This document shows positions 10,746-21,945 of a stretch of 64,000 nucleotides of DNA, one piece after another; positions within the stretch are counted from its first letter, which is position 1, and each line of letters begins with the position of its first letter. The DNA is from Eucalyptus grandis (Eukaryota > Streptophyta > Magnoliopsida > Myrtales > Myrtaceae). The notes beneath the pieces are model-generated. The model saw only the letters and a program-made list of their open reading frames with translations, had not been told where the DNA came from and searched no databases. The translations under genes were made by a program, and so were the position numbers. The stretch covers positions 73,604,115 to 73,668,114 of the forward strand of contig NC_052619.1 of assembly GCF_016545825.1 (NCBI RefSeq), given 5' to 3'.

Positions 10746-11484
10746 TATAATGAATGAATGCCTATAAATTTTTACTCAGTAAAAAGTCAAAGTGAAACCT
10801 CGCTTTAAAAGCATAATCTTGTGAGTATAGCAAGATCCACATCTCCAACTAAACTAGAGCCATTTTAGATGGCAATATGAAGATGTAAAACGAGATTCCT
10901 TTTATCCAACAACAGGAGTGACATCAGGGAAAAGGAATAAATTCGAGGTTTCTAAGATATCTTGTACGCTTTGTTCTGCTGTTGGTGCGGCTATAAAAAG
11001 GGTTTACCGGATGATATTTCTTCAAAATGCCATGGTTATGAGAAACTGCTGTTATAATGATAGGCAATTTTTCTGTTTGCTAATTTTTCCCCTTCTCGTT
11101 CACACCGACATTCTATGCTTTGACTGACTGTTGCTAACCATTTTTCAATAATCGGAACAAGATTTTAATGTGACCAATATCACCGCTAGGCCAATCTTAC
11201 ATCCGATTCTTTTCATGTCTCGGAGTTGTCAAGATCATGCAGCATATCCAAATTCCCAGGTTTGAGCAGGGAACGCTAGTTGAAGCAAAGCACTAGGACA
11301 AACTGAAAGTTAGATTAATATGATCATGATCCGATCTCTATGGTGGATGTCTGGAAATTTCTATCCCCCAAAAAATCTCACTCTTTTATTTTTCATCCAT
11401 TGGATCTTTTGTTCATGTGGGAAATTTAATCGAAGTGCAGATTTCAAGTAACGATAAGTGATAATATGTGATGGAATTCCATAC
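10746..11484. other. Intergenic, nothing recognised
   Basis: No AAP exons 3-6 are found here, where they would be expected downstream of the L1 exon 2. A 69-codon plus ORF at 10918 has no recognisable features. Confidence 0.5.
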
Positions 11485-12030
11485 CAAGGATGGTGTTACA
11501 TTTGCTGGAGTTGAGGTTGTCGGCTCAGTAACAATTAAAGAGCAGGCGAGTGGTGTAGTAGCACACGGAGGAGAAAAAGAACATCACAATAGGGCTTGCA
11601 ATCCAGCCCAGCAGAGCAATGTCCGATGAAAGCAAAAGCACTCCCGATCCTATTGCCGCTATCATCATCATCATCATCATCATCATTATCTCAGCATCCA
11701 CAATGTCCTAAATTGATCAACCGATAAAATCTAATCGACTCTTTACATTTGAAATATTTTTATTGTCTCCTCAGTTTTTTAGTAATAATATATGAAGGAA
11801 TTATGTTTAAATTGTTACTTTGAGTGCAAAAAAAGTATATTTCTCACAAGCACAAATGAATTAGGAATATAAGAAGATAAGGCTGATTACTAGTTCGTTT
11901 GAGGTGGCTGTCGGAGGAGTATGAGCTGAAGCATCTGAAGACGCTTTGGGGAGGCATTCAAAATGGAGATGTCACCGATTTGGCGGCGGCGGCGGTTTTG
12001 GTTGTTCTTGGTGGCAGAGTTCTCATCCAT
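11485..12030 (-). pseudogene. AAP locus L1: frameshifted exons 1-2 only
   Basis: Exon 1 begins at the minus-strand ATG at 12030 and encodes MDENSATKNNQN and RRRRQIGDIS, matching the N-terminus of the intact AAP. It then loses frame, so the expected KRT end is off-frame; the donor-like GTAATC is retained. Exon 2 (11707-11485) encodes the first transmembrane region in recognisable form (GSGVLL, LGWIASP, CYYTTRLL) but is 14 bp shorter than in L3, and the codon after NCY is a stop where functional AAPs have Arg. Expanded ATG/GAT repeats (about 11660-11695) turn the segment before GSGV into a run of Met. Exons 3-6 are not found downstream. A dead fragment of an amino acid permease. Confidence 0.9.
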
Positions 12031-12420
12031 TTTTAATGTCCTAAAGAAGAAGAGATAGAAGGAAATAGCAATTGTTAGCAAGTTTGTGTGTGGAAACTAA
12101 ATTCTGTTTTGCCAAATGAAAGGACCTCCAAAATTTATTCATCCATCAGGATCCGTGAAGTTTCAATCTGGATGGTAGCTAGTCCTAATTGCAAGTTTTA
12201 TTAGCACTAACCGGTTCAAAACCAGTGGAAAGTGGGTCTCTTTGACTCTGAGGTTGCTTTGTGTTTTGTGCACCCACTTGGAAGCCAAAGGCTCAAACTT
12301 ACTACGAGAGAGGGAGAGAGATGGGTTTGGCAAAAAAGTGACTATATGGTAGTATTTGTATTGTGCGGAGTTACGGCTCATGGAAGATGTTGGAATGATG
12401 CTAGGCTCAAGTTATAGACA
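12031..12420 (-). promoter_or_regulatory. 5' flank of AAP locus L1
   Basis: Similar to 1-370 and 52592-52995, including the block TTTGTGTTTTGTGCACCCAC. At the place of the TATA-like word of other copies it reads TAGTATTTGTATTGTGCGG, so no clear TATA box. Confidence 0.65.
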
Positions 12421-13705
12421 GTTATGCCTGATGCAATTTCTCAAAAAATATAGAATGGACTAGATATTTATGGAGTAGATATTTGTACAAAAGTCAGGAT
12501 GTGTCCACTGTAATTGAGTACGGCGATGAATATCACTAAAGCAAAAGAAAAGATTTCTGAAAGGCACCGACTTTTGTAGTTGGCCGATGGAGTCCTAGAA
12601 AAATGGGTTTTAATGCGATAGTTGGGTGTCATGTTGAGACCTCCATAAGCTTCCTGTGTGTAGGGTTTAGCCCTCCACCCATTGAGTGGGAAGCATCACC
12701 ATAAGCTTCATATCCCTTAGTTCCTTCACCATTACTTCTCCAACAATCATAAAACTATTTCCTTAAAATAGTGGAATCATCTTTCCTTATCACATTGCCT
12801 AAACCCCTTAAAATCCTTTGATCATCCTCTACCAAGCGTCCTAGACATATTTATATTTACACATTATTAACCAAAAGCTATCATATCAGATAACTATAAT
12901 CGATTCAATACTAAGATCCTGACGTATGTCTCAAATCTCAATTGAAAGTTGATTTTTGGGTCCAATTTGGTTTTTTAAGCTACAAAACTTGAGTGTCCAA
13001 AACGAAAGATATGGTGGAGTTTCAATAGAGGAAAATGTAACCTATTTACGTCACTCATTGAATATGTATGAAACAAAATTCTCAATATTATGTGAGAATT
13101 CTCATGTAACTAGCTCTTTAGGTTGCAAACCTTATCTATGCATCGATGGTTTTGAGAACTTTCAATAAAATCATATGCAAATTGCTAAAATTTTTCCCTA
13201 GGGCGGGCACTTAGTAAGCCTTTATTAAAAAATACTTGAAAAATATACATTTCTCATTTGGAGTAAGTAATTTATTTTTGAAGCCTCTTGAAGAATTTTA
13301 TTTCTGTATTGAGTTAAATTAACTAGTGCTCCAACAACATTTGTTAAATGTACAAGTGGAGCTACTAATGCTAGACAACGATCCCTTGGGACCAAAATCC
13401 CAATAAATCATGCTCGTAAATCACTTGTTAATGCATGCAATCTATAACTCAGCAATACGCCTGAAGTCTGAGAAAAGTTTTGTCATGTGATCTTCCGTAA
13501 TATGCATTTATCAGTAATGGAATGCAAGTAAGGTCATGAAGCTATTTTTGAGTACCTAGATAGAATTGAAGCAAATGAATTTGTTAAATGGAGTGGGGCA
13601 CCAATCAATTTTGGTTTTTAGGGGAAAACATATACATGAAAGAGCTGGTTTGACTGAGGCCACGGAGAAACATTTGCTTAAAAGTGAGTCGAGGATGTCG
13701 AAGAG
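12421..13705. other. Intergenic, nothing recognised
   Basis: AT-rich sequence. A 70-codon plus ORF at 12956 shows no family features. No tRNA, terminal repeats or conserved domain noticed. Confidence 0.5.
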
Positions 13706-14050
13706 GTATTGGACAAGCCAATCAATCTAATGGGGTTATGGCATGTTCAATCTAAGCCAACCCATCGATGTAATGTTTCCCCATTCACATGTTAATCATT
13801 TGTAGGAATTCTCAATTCACATGTGGGCTTGAGTCCTTATCTTGCACTCATATTCCTTATCTAACTATTATTAAAGTATCTCCCGAGAGGTAAAAAAAGT
13901 CGCTTTTTCTTTAGATATTGATATCCACGCATCCCTTTTCTTTTTCCTCTTCCTGGAAAGGACATACTAACGCTTTCGAATAATAAGATTTCGTTTAATT
14001 ATCAATTTATATATTATAATAACATGGGACCTTCTTTGTTCATATTATAA
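13706..14050. repeat. AAP 3' flank of locus L2, outer part
   Basis: Aligns with 47880-48175 in the L3 locus (shared AAGCCAATCAATCTAAT-like, GTTTCCCCATTCA-like and ATATGAGACCTTC-like words). The alignment resumes at about 19925, so the LINE at 14060-19830 was inserted in this flank. Confidence 0.65.
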
Positions 14051-14185
14051 CATGGGACAGAAAGATATAATATTAGATGGAATCTGTATTACAGCCAGCA
14101 GCTACGGCATCTGATACAAGAAGATCCGAAAGGGGAGGGGGGGAAGTCAGCCCAGTTAGGTAAAAGATAGCCCTTGCTATGGGCC

Positions 14186-17100
14186 CTAGCAGCCCAGATT
14201 AGCTGCAAAATTTGCTTGTCTTTTGCAAAACCTAATATAGAGATGAAAGAAGCGACAAAATAGAGCGGCGGCTTCTGCTATCAAAGTGCGAATCTCCCAT
14301 GGCAGATCAAGTTTGTTATTGATGGAATCAACCAAGAGAAGACAATCTGAATCAATCTGAAGATGCATTTCATTGTTACCTTGCTGCAATAGGTGTTGAA
14401 GGGTCACGATCAGAGCTTGAGTTTCAGTTTGTAAGGCAGAAGACGCAGGTACCATTCTGGTAAAACCTTCTCACATTTTCCCCGTGTGATCCCAGCATAT
14501 GAATGCCATAGATCCTTCGATATTGTCTATATCATAAGCCCCGTCAATATTGATCTTCAATGTGCTTGGATCAGGGGCTTGCAAAAAATTACTTTGATCA
14601 GAGGGGTTGCAATGAGGTCCCTTCGAGAGATGGAGAAGATTTTGAGCTGTTCTGACTTTAGCAAGAGCAGTTTCAACAACAAGGGTCAGATCTAGACGTT
14701 GTCTACTAAAAATGAACCTGTTTCGAGCTTTCCAAATCTGCCAGAAGACTACAGCAATAGTTTCCAGATTAGGTGAGTTTTTCCTCTGAATAATACGATA
14801 TGATATCCATTCTTCCATGCGGTGTATATCTGTTAGGTCAATGTGAATCTGAATATTATGGTGTGTCCATATTCCATGAGTCCATGGGTAGAGGAGGAAG
14901 AGATGTTTGATCGTCTCGAGTAGGTTTTGATGAGTATACAAGTCGGATCAGTACTGATATGTCGACGGAATATATTATCTTTAGTTGGCATTGCATTGTG
15001 ACAGATAGTCCATAGAAAAATTCTTACTTTTGGTGCGAGCTTGATCTGCCATATCTTTTTCCAAAGGAGTGAAAAAGCTTGATAGGAAGATGAGGCTTGA
15101 CAATTTGTTTTACTGGTTGCGCTCATTGCCGTTTTCCTGATTGACAGATATCCATTTTTGACTGTGTATATTCCTTGTGTTGTGGCTGTCCATACTAGAC
15201 GATCTGAGGCAAAATTAGCACTAACTAGAATTCTATGTATCTCACGAACTAGAGAGGCATAGTAAAATTGATTGAGCATAGGCACATTCCAATTGTTTGA
15301 GTTATTGTCCAATAGATCAGCTACAAACATAGGTTCCTCTCTCACTGCCGGACCAATTAATCGCCCTCTTGGTAGCCATCGGTCTTCGCATATCTTGATC
15401 TGAGTTCCATCGCCAACTGACCATTAGATGTTGGGTAGGATTGCCTCTCTTCCTGACAATAGACTTTGCCACCCCCAAGAAGGGCAGGCTCCTCTATCTG
15501 CCTTAAGAAAGTCTTTGGAAGGGAAATACAAAGCCTTAAACAATTTGCTCCAAAGGGAATGAGGTTGTTATAGTAAACGCCATGCTTGTTTCCCCAGCAT
15601 ACCCTTATTGAAGTCGGCTAGATCTCGAAAGCCCAAACCTCCCATTGCCTTTGTACATTTTAGAACCTCCCAGCGCTTCCAATGGACCCCTGACTTGCGA
15701 CAATCACTCTGCCACCAGAATCTAGCAACTTTATGCTCTATAGCTTTACTATGGATATAGGGATTCTAAAGACGGACATGGCATATTGAGGTATAGCCTG
15801 CACAACCGTCTTAATTAGTATTTCCTTGCCACTCTTGGAAATAAGATTCTCATTCAAACCTTCTAGCTTTTTATTCACTCTAGCCATCAACCATGCAAAC
15901 ATATCCCTTTTGAATCTCCCCCAGTCAGAAGGAATACCTAGGTATTTTCCTGTTTTATCAAGTATAGGAACTCGGAGTTCTCTAGCTAGATTTTCTTTAA
16001 GACATGTAGGGCAATCCTTGCTGAAAAAGATACCTAACTTATTCCTATTTATTTCTTGTCCCGTGGCTAGGTAGTATTGGTTCAATATGTTAGCCAGGTT
16101 CTGACATTCTCTAATCGTGCCATCTAAAAAGAAAATGGCATCATTAGCGAAAAACAAGTGGGAGAGAGTAGGGCACGACCTGTTTAGTTTGATGCCCCGC
16201 ACATTCCCGATACCGATTGCTTGTTTGATGAGATTTGATAGGAGATTTACTAGCAGGATAAATAGATAAGGGGACAAAGGATCACCTTGATGAAGACCTT
16301 GTGTCGGGTGGAAGTATGGTAGCTGCTTGCCATTGAATTTGATGCTGATAGATACTATTGAGATACATTGTGAAACCCACTGAACCCATATAGGATGGAA
16401 CCCTAGCTTGAGTAAATAGGCCGTTAGAAAATCACATTCCACTCTATCGTATGCCTTCTGCATATCCATTTTTAATATCGCTGGAAAATTCCTTTGTCGT
16501 TTCCGAATCCGAACCTAATGGAGAATCTCTTGAACCATGATGATGTTGTCCTGGATTTGACGTCCAGCAACAAAGGCGGTTTGTTCCATAGAGATTAGGT
16601 CTAGCAATAAGGGCTTTATCCGATTTGCAAGGATTTTGGAGATGATTTTGTAGGTGAAATTGCATAGGCTAATAGGGCGAAAATGGTTCGGACTTTCTGG
16701 GAGTGGTATCTTTGGTATCAGGATTATAGTAGTTTTGTTAAGGTCTGGTGGCATCACACCGAATTGAAAAAACTTCTGAATTGAAAGGAATATCTCATCT
16801 TGAAGTGTGTCCCAGTTAGATTGATAAAACAAGCCATTCAATTCATCTAGTCCCAAGGCTTTTGTACTCCCCAATTGAAATGCTGCAATGCGTACCTCCT
16901 CTTTAGTGATCTTCGCAGTGAGACTGGAATTCATATCATCAGTAACTACAACCGAGCATTGTCCTAGAATAGGGTTATAATCTTGGTAGCCCACCGTTTT
17001 GTAGAGATCAGAGTAGAAATGCTGCGTCATTTCCTTCAAAGTATCTTCATCTCGCACCCATTCATGATTATTGTCCATGAGCATTCTTATTACGTTCCTC

Positions 17101-18207
17101 TGCCTTCTCTGGATGGTAGTTGCATGGAAGAATCTTGTGTTTTTGTCGCCACATTTCAGCCAGTTAATCCTTGATCTCATAGCCCAATATTGCTCCTCTT
17201 GCTGCCAAAGTTTTTGAGGTTCTGTTTTGATTTGGGTTGCTGTTGTTTTATCAAAGCTGAAATTAGTTTGGTTTGTGATCTATTGTAGCTGAAGTTGCAA
17301 GTCTGATATTCTGTTTTTGACTTTGGAAAACTTTTCCCGACTCCATCTGGCAAGTGCAACCCCAACAAACTTTAATTTCTGTAGCAGGTCAGAATTGGAA
17401 TTGATTGCAAATTGCCATGCTTCGGCAATGATCATCCTACGCTTCAAAGATAAATGGCCTCCATCTTCTCGTCAGAAATGCTTCAGTAATTAAAAGTAAA
17501 GGGCTATGGTCCGATCCTACTGCTGGTAACGCAAATACCTCGGCTTCCAGGAAGGTGAGTCTCCAATCAAGGTTGCAAAGGATCCTATCCAATCTTTCTT
17601 TAACAATTTCATCACCCACTCGGTTATTTGTCCAAGTGAATGTGCAGCCCTTACTCTCCATGTCTAATAAGGAGCAATCATGAAGAACCTCTAAAAAAGA
17701 ATTCATATGTTGAAAATCTGTGAAACGCTTACCTACCTTTTCCCAATGATAGGTAATTTTATTAAAATCACCCGCACAAATCCAAGTAGAGTTGTTAGAG
17801 TTCGCAATTCGTCGGAGGTCATGCCAGAGGTTTTGGCGAAGCCGAAACACAGCTGGTGCATGGAGACAAGTCACACGAATAGGTATTTTCTTCTTTGGTT
17901 CTATACACATCAGATCTATGAGGTCCTGATTTGACTAGATCACTTTAAGAGAAATATTTGCCTGCCAGAAGATGGCCAAACCTCCTGCGGAGCCAATAGG
18001 ATTAACCAAAAAGGAGTTTGAGAACTTAAGCCACCGCTGAAGTTTAGTAAGCACCTCCGGTCTATTTTTGGTTTCAACTAAAAACACCAGGTCATGTCTT
18101 TCTTTGGCCGCTAGGGCCTTAAGAGATTGAACTGTCAGGGAAGACCCCAGACCCTGATAGTTCCAACTAACGAGCTTCATTTTCCTGTTGGTGGCTTTTG
18201 AGAGCAA
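14186..18207 (-). pseudogene. LINE ORF2 polyprotein, broken (endonuclease, RT, RNase H)
   Basis: Modules on the minus strand: an endonuclease N-terminus at 18207-17935 (SWNYQGLG, FLVETK), then an in-frame TAG, then the rest of the endonuclease at 17910-17437 (GDFN, SDHSPL). After a frameshift the RT starts (17180-16515, with LIPK and NHFRPISLCN). An in-frame stop follows, and the RT core is at 16469-15738 (DMQKAYDRVE, GLHQGDPLSPYLFIL). The catalytic motif reads FAND instead of FADD. A zinc-binding zf-RVT region (15345-14833, IWQIKLAPKVRIFLW) and an RNase H region (14590-14186, INIDGAYD, ETQALI, DSDCLLLV) lie in further shifted frames. At least two stops and several frameshifts make it non-functional. 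Confidence 0.9.
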
Positions 18208-18604
18208 GCCACCTTGGCCCCTTTGTTGTTCTCTGTAGCAATGAGAATCGGAGTGTCCATTAATTGGGTCTCATCGAAATCCTTGACAATATGATCTCTA
18301 GATTCGTATGGATTGTATTGCCTTAACTTCTTGGAACTTCCCGCCCTAGTAGGTACTCTTGATTGCTTCGTTTTTTTTTTTTTTTTTTGTGATATTGGAC
18401 AATAGTGTGCTGATCCTGAACACCTTTTAATTTTGCAAATGTAGGAGTTAGATCCTTCTTTAAAGAACCTAAATTAGGTTGTGGCAATTGCTGTACACCC
18501 TGCAGAGATTGTTCTCCCATACAATCTGACTGAGGTATTGCAGATAGATGCCTATCCCCCTCTCTTTGTTGTATATTAGAACGAATAATTTCTTGCATAT
18601 CCTG

Positions 18605-19570
18605 CTATTTAGATAAAACAAGGGCCATTTCACCTGTAGAAGATGGCCCTACTATATGTTCTTCGTTATTAATTGGCCTGGTGGGATTGTCTATCGGAGG
18701 GAGCGTTCGGGCCTTACCGAACAAGGAGGGAGGTGTCTCGGGAATCACATCCTCTGTCTGTGCAGCTTTGTCTTGATCACCATAAAAAGTAAGCCAGTAA
18801 GGACTATGTTGTTTGACTTCTGCACGCAACCATTGTCCAAAGGCCATTTTTTCCTTTCCTTCAAATTTTGCTTGAGTGAAGGGAATTTCCTCACAATGCG
18901 TGGCATAGTGTCCTAGCCTACCACATGAATAGCATAAATGTGGGAGGCGCTCATATCGGAAATCTAACCATAAATTGCTTCCATCAATACGAATTAAATG
19001 CCCTATTTTTAAAGGCTGGCTTAGATTTAATTCCACTCGAGCTCTACCTGCCCTGAAGTTGGAGCCTTCTCTAGTGTCTACTTTAACCATAAGTACTTTC
19101 CCAACATGTCTTGCTACTTTAATTAGCATCTATTCCGGGCACCATTCTAGTGGTAACCCGAAAATTTGAACCCAAAAGGCACATGAGGATAAATCATAAC
19201 AACGCAAAGGTGTATTAGGAATCCATGGCTTTAAGATGACCAGGTGATTCGCGAAACACCATGGACCTCCCTCTAAGACTCTCTGTTTCTCCTCTTCAGA
19301 TGTAAATTTTGCTACATAAAGGCCAATATCTTGTTGTGTGAGTTCTACCTTGTCTGAGCGCCATGTTCGTGTAAGAGTATTTTGTAATTCTTGGAAGTTT
19401 ACCGAAGGGTTTGATAGAATTTTACCGACTAAGATTAGCTTACATTCATCAATCTTCTCCAGTGGCAGCGGGTCATCCCAAACTTCAATTTCATGAGTAG
19501 CCCAAAGCCGACCCAACCTTTTACAGAGAGTGGCCAGGCGTGGGTCTTCCTCCAAATCCTTCTCCTCCAT
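18605..19570 (-). pseudogene. LINE ORF1, DUF4283-type protein with CCHC zinc knuckle
   Basis: The first part (19570-19130) has the layout of the plant LINE DUF4283 domain: LILVGKIL, then an LTRTWR segment, GPWCFANHLVILKPW, and FWVQIFGLPLEW. An in-frame TAG at 19130-19132 interrupts it. The frame continues from 19129 with RARVELN, LIRIDGSNLW and a CCHC knuckle (C-x2-C-x4-H-x4-C in CYSCGRLGHYATHC). The protein binds element RNA in active relatives. One stop codon apart, this ORF is well preserved over about 320 codons. Confidence 0.85.
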
Positions 19571-19830
19571 AAAAACTAGATGTCGAACAGGATTGCAATG
19601 GGGCGAGAAGGCAGATGATGCAGATTGCGATGAAACTGGGGTGAAAAAAGAAGGTGATGAAAAAATTGGGTGGGTCGATGGCGATGAAACAGAGGAAGTG
19701 AGGGTTTCAGTCGAGGCGTGAAATCGAGCGAGACGAAAGGGAATTCGGTTACTATGAGTCCCCAGACAGAAGAGCGAAGATCCCAGAAGTCAGTCGCAGC
19801 GTGAGGAAGAAGTTTCGATGGATTGAGGGT

Positions 19831-20125
19831 TGTTTAGGGCAAACTACCTTGACGGTAGAGGGTAAGCTCTGCATGTCGAGAGAGAAAGTCTTTTTTTGCA
19901 GATAAACCAAGATGTTGAGTTGTGTAATTTACATATGTGGACGTGGCGGTTTGAATAACCAAAATTTCGGATTTTTTTACGACAACAGGACAATGCGTAA
20001 CCATCACTTGCATAAAATGCAAGTTTTCCTTTGCAATTGCTAGAACATACAGAGTTTGTAATTCCAGACTAAACAATGAAAGTAGAAACTTCTATGATGT
20101 TATTCTTTTCTTCTGAAACGGCCGA
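19831..20125 (-). other. AAP 3' flank of locus L2, inner part
   Basis: From about 19925 it aligns with 48231-48330 and then 49387-49500 of locus L3 (shared GGACAATG(T/C)G, ACCATCACTTGCATAAAA, TTCTTCTGAAA(C/T)GGCCGATCAA). It is the downstream region or 3' UTR of the pseudogene. The interruption of the alignment in L3 is the Mutator-like insertion. Confidence 0.6.
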
Positions 20126-21945
20126 TCAACTAAAGATCCATGCATTTTGATCGTAGCTCATCCCGTATGGCCGATTTGTCTTAAGGTCGTCCTTAAGTCC
20201 TGGGACCGAACCCGCAGCTGCCATGATCGATATCACAAGACAGGCCATGCTCAGCATTTGCAGGTATACCCATTTAGTGCTCCATTTGGGAATTCGTTTC
20301 TGTCTAATATACATCTCGACGGGAAAATAGACCATTAGAGGCCAAAAGCCCAAGCTGATGATATCCACGACTTTGTTGAAGACGAATGGGAATAGCATCG
20401 ATATCAGAGTGGTCAGGATCACGAAAACCGTCCTCCAAGCAGTCTAAAGAGCTTCATGTTGTACTGGCCCAAGCCTGGTACTAGGATCTTCATCTGTTTA
20501 GCAATGAGCTCACTACGAGGCCATCTCTGATCGACCAGTTTCTCGACCAGGGCAAATATCGGCTGGCTGTTTACTTGGTATGCTCCAACAAGATGGATCA
20601 CAATAGCAGAATTGGCAATATCAAGAAGCCAGAATGGCTTGTTGAAACCCAAGTCGATCAGAAAATTTGCCGGAGTGTCATCACCGAAAGCAGCATAGCC
20701 CACGCAGCCACATAGCATGTAGATAGTCGTCATCACCACGGTGCTCAGAGAAATGGCTTTCTTCATGGTCTTTACTTCTAATGGTGGAGATCTGATGGTG
20801 TCCTGTCAAAGGTAAAAGGAAAAACAAGGTATTTCCAGTCTGTTCTATCCACTCTTAACCATTTCCTTAGTTTTTGAACTGATGAAATCATGTTTTAGTA
20901 CCTGAGTTTCAATAAGGATCTCATAAAATGAGAATGCTGAGGCGATATTTCCAAGAGCTTGGAAACATCTCCATATCTTTTGGGTTTCAGTCGCATCCCC
21001 AATGCTTATTACTGTAAGACTACCCTTGAAACTTCCACTAGCTGCTCATCAAGAAAAAGAATTGCTGGAAACAACTTCTTATTTTATGATATTGATAATA
21101 TAATCTCTTAAAATTTCTTGGCCATCTGTCTTTGAGAAAAGAAGAAACCTGTACCTGCAACTTGGGCAATTCCTAGGCCAAGACCAATCAAAGAGTAAGC
21201 GACGAACATAACAGCAGCCACAATAGAGAGCCACCGTATTTGATCGAGATCTTGAATCTGGGACAGCAGAATCTCTGTGATGCCGAACATGATCATGTAC
21301 GGATTAGCCAAAACGCGGCACGAGTTCTCCCCATTCTCCTGGGAGCCATGCATATATTTTATTGCCCTTTTATTGGAAAGAGGGAACGTGTACAACATTG
21401 AATAAGCCAGATTATATAAGAAACAGTAGAACTGGAAGTTTGTCGTGATCTGCTGAATAAATTTGTCAAGAGTTTGGGAAAGTAGAATTGTACTCACATC
21501 ATGCTGAGAGATGCTTGAACGATACAGCTAATGGCGTTTCCAAATAGGGTTATATATTGAAAAAAACCACATGCTTTAAAATTTGCTCCACCTGAATGTG
21601 AAGTTAGTATTATCACTTAATCAAAAGTTACACAACTCATTTTGCTATACATTTGGAGACATATGGTAATGGGAAATTTAATCAAAGTGCGGGAGTCAAA
21701 TAATGAGAAGCAACAACAAGGTGATAGGAGTCCACACCGAGAATCGAGTGAATAGAGTCCATATAAGTGGAGTTACGCTCGCCGGTGTAGGGGTCGCCAG
21801 TGCGGTAACAATGCGAGAGGAGGCGAGAGGTGTAGTAGCCCACAAAAGAAAACAAGAGTATTGCAGCAAGGCCTGCAATCCAACCCAGCTAAGCAATGTC
21901 CCATGACCGGCAAAGCACTCCTGCTCCTACCATCCTTGTTATTAT

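Larger units (their letters stand above)
14060..19830 (-). mobile_element. LINE (L1-type) retrotransposon, nearly full length, inactivated
   Basis: A minus-strand L1-type element with an ORF1 (nucleic-acid-binding protein) and an ORF2 (endonuclease, reverse transcriptase, zinc-binding region, RNase H). All expected modules are present in order, but stops and frameshifts break both ORFs. The 5' UTR is roughly 19571-19830. The 3' end near 14060 lacks an evident poly(A), and I could not read a target-site duplication. It lies in the 3' flank of AAP pseudogene L2; its ORFs are listed separately. Confidence 0.9.
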
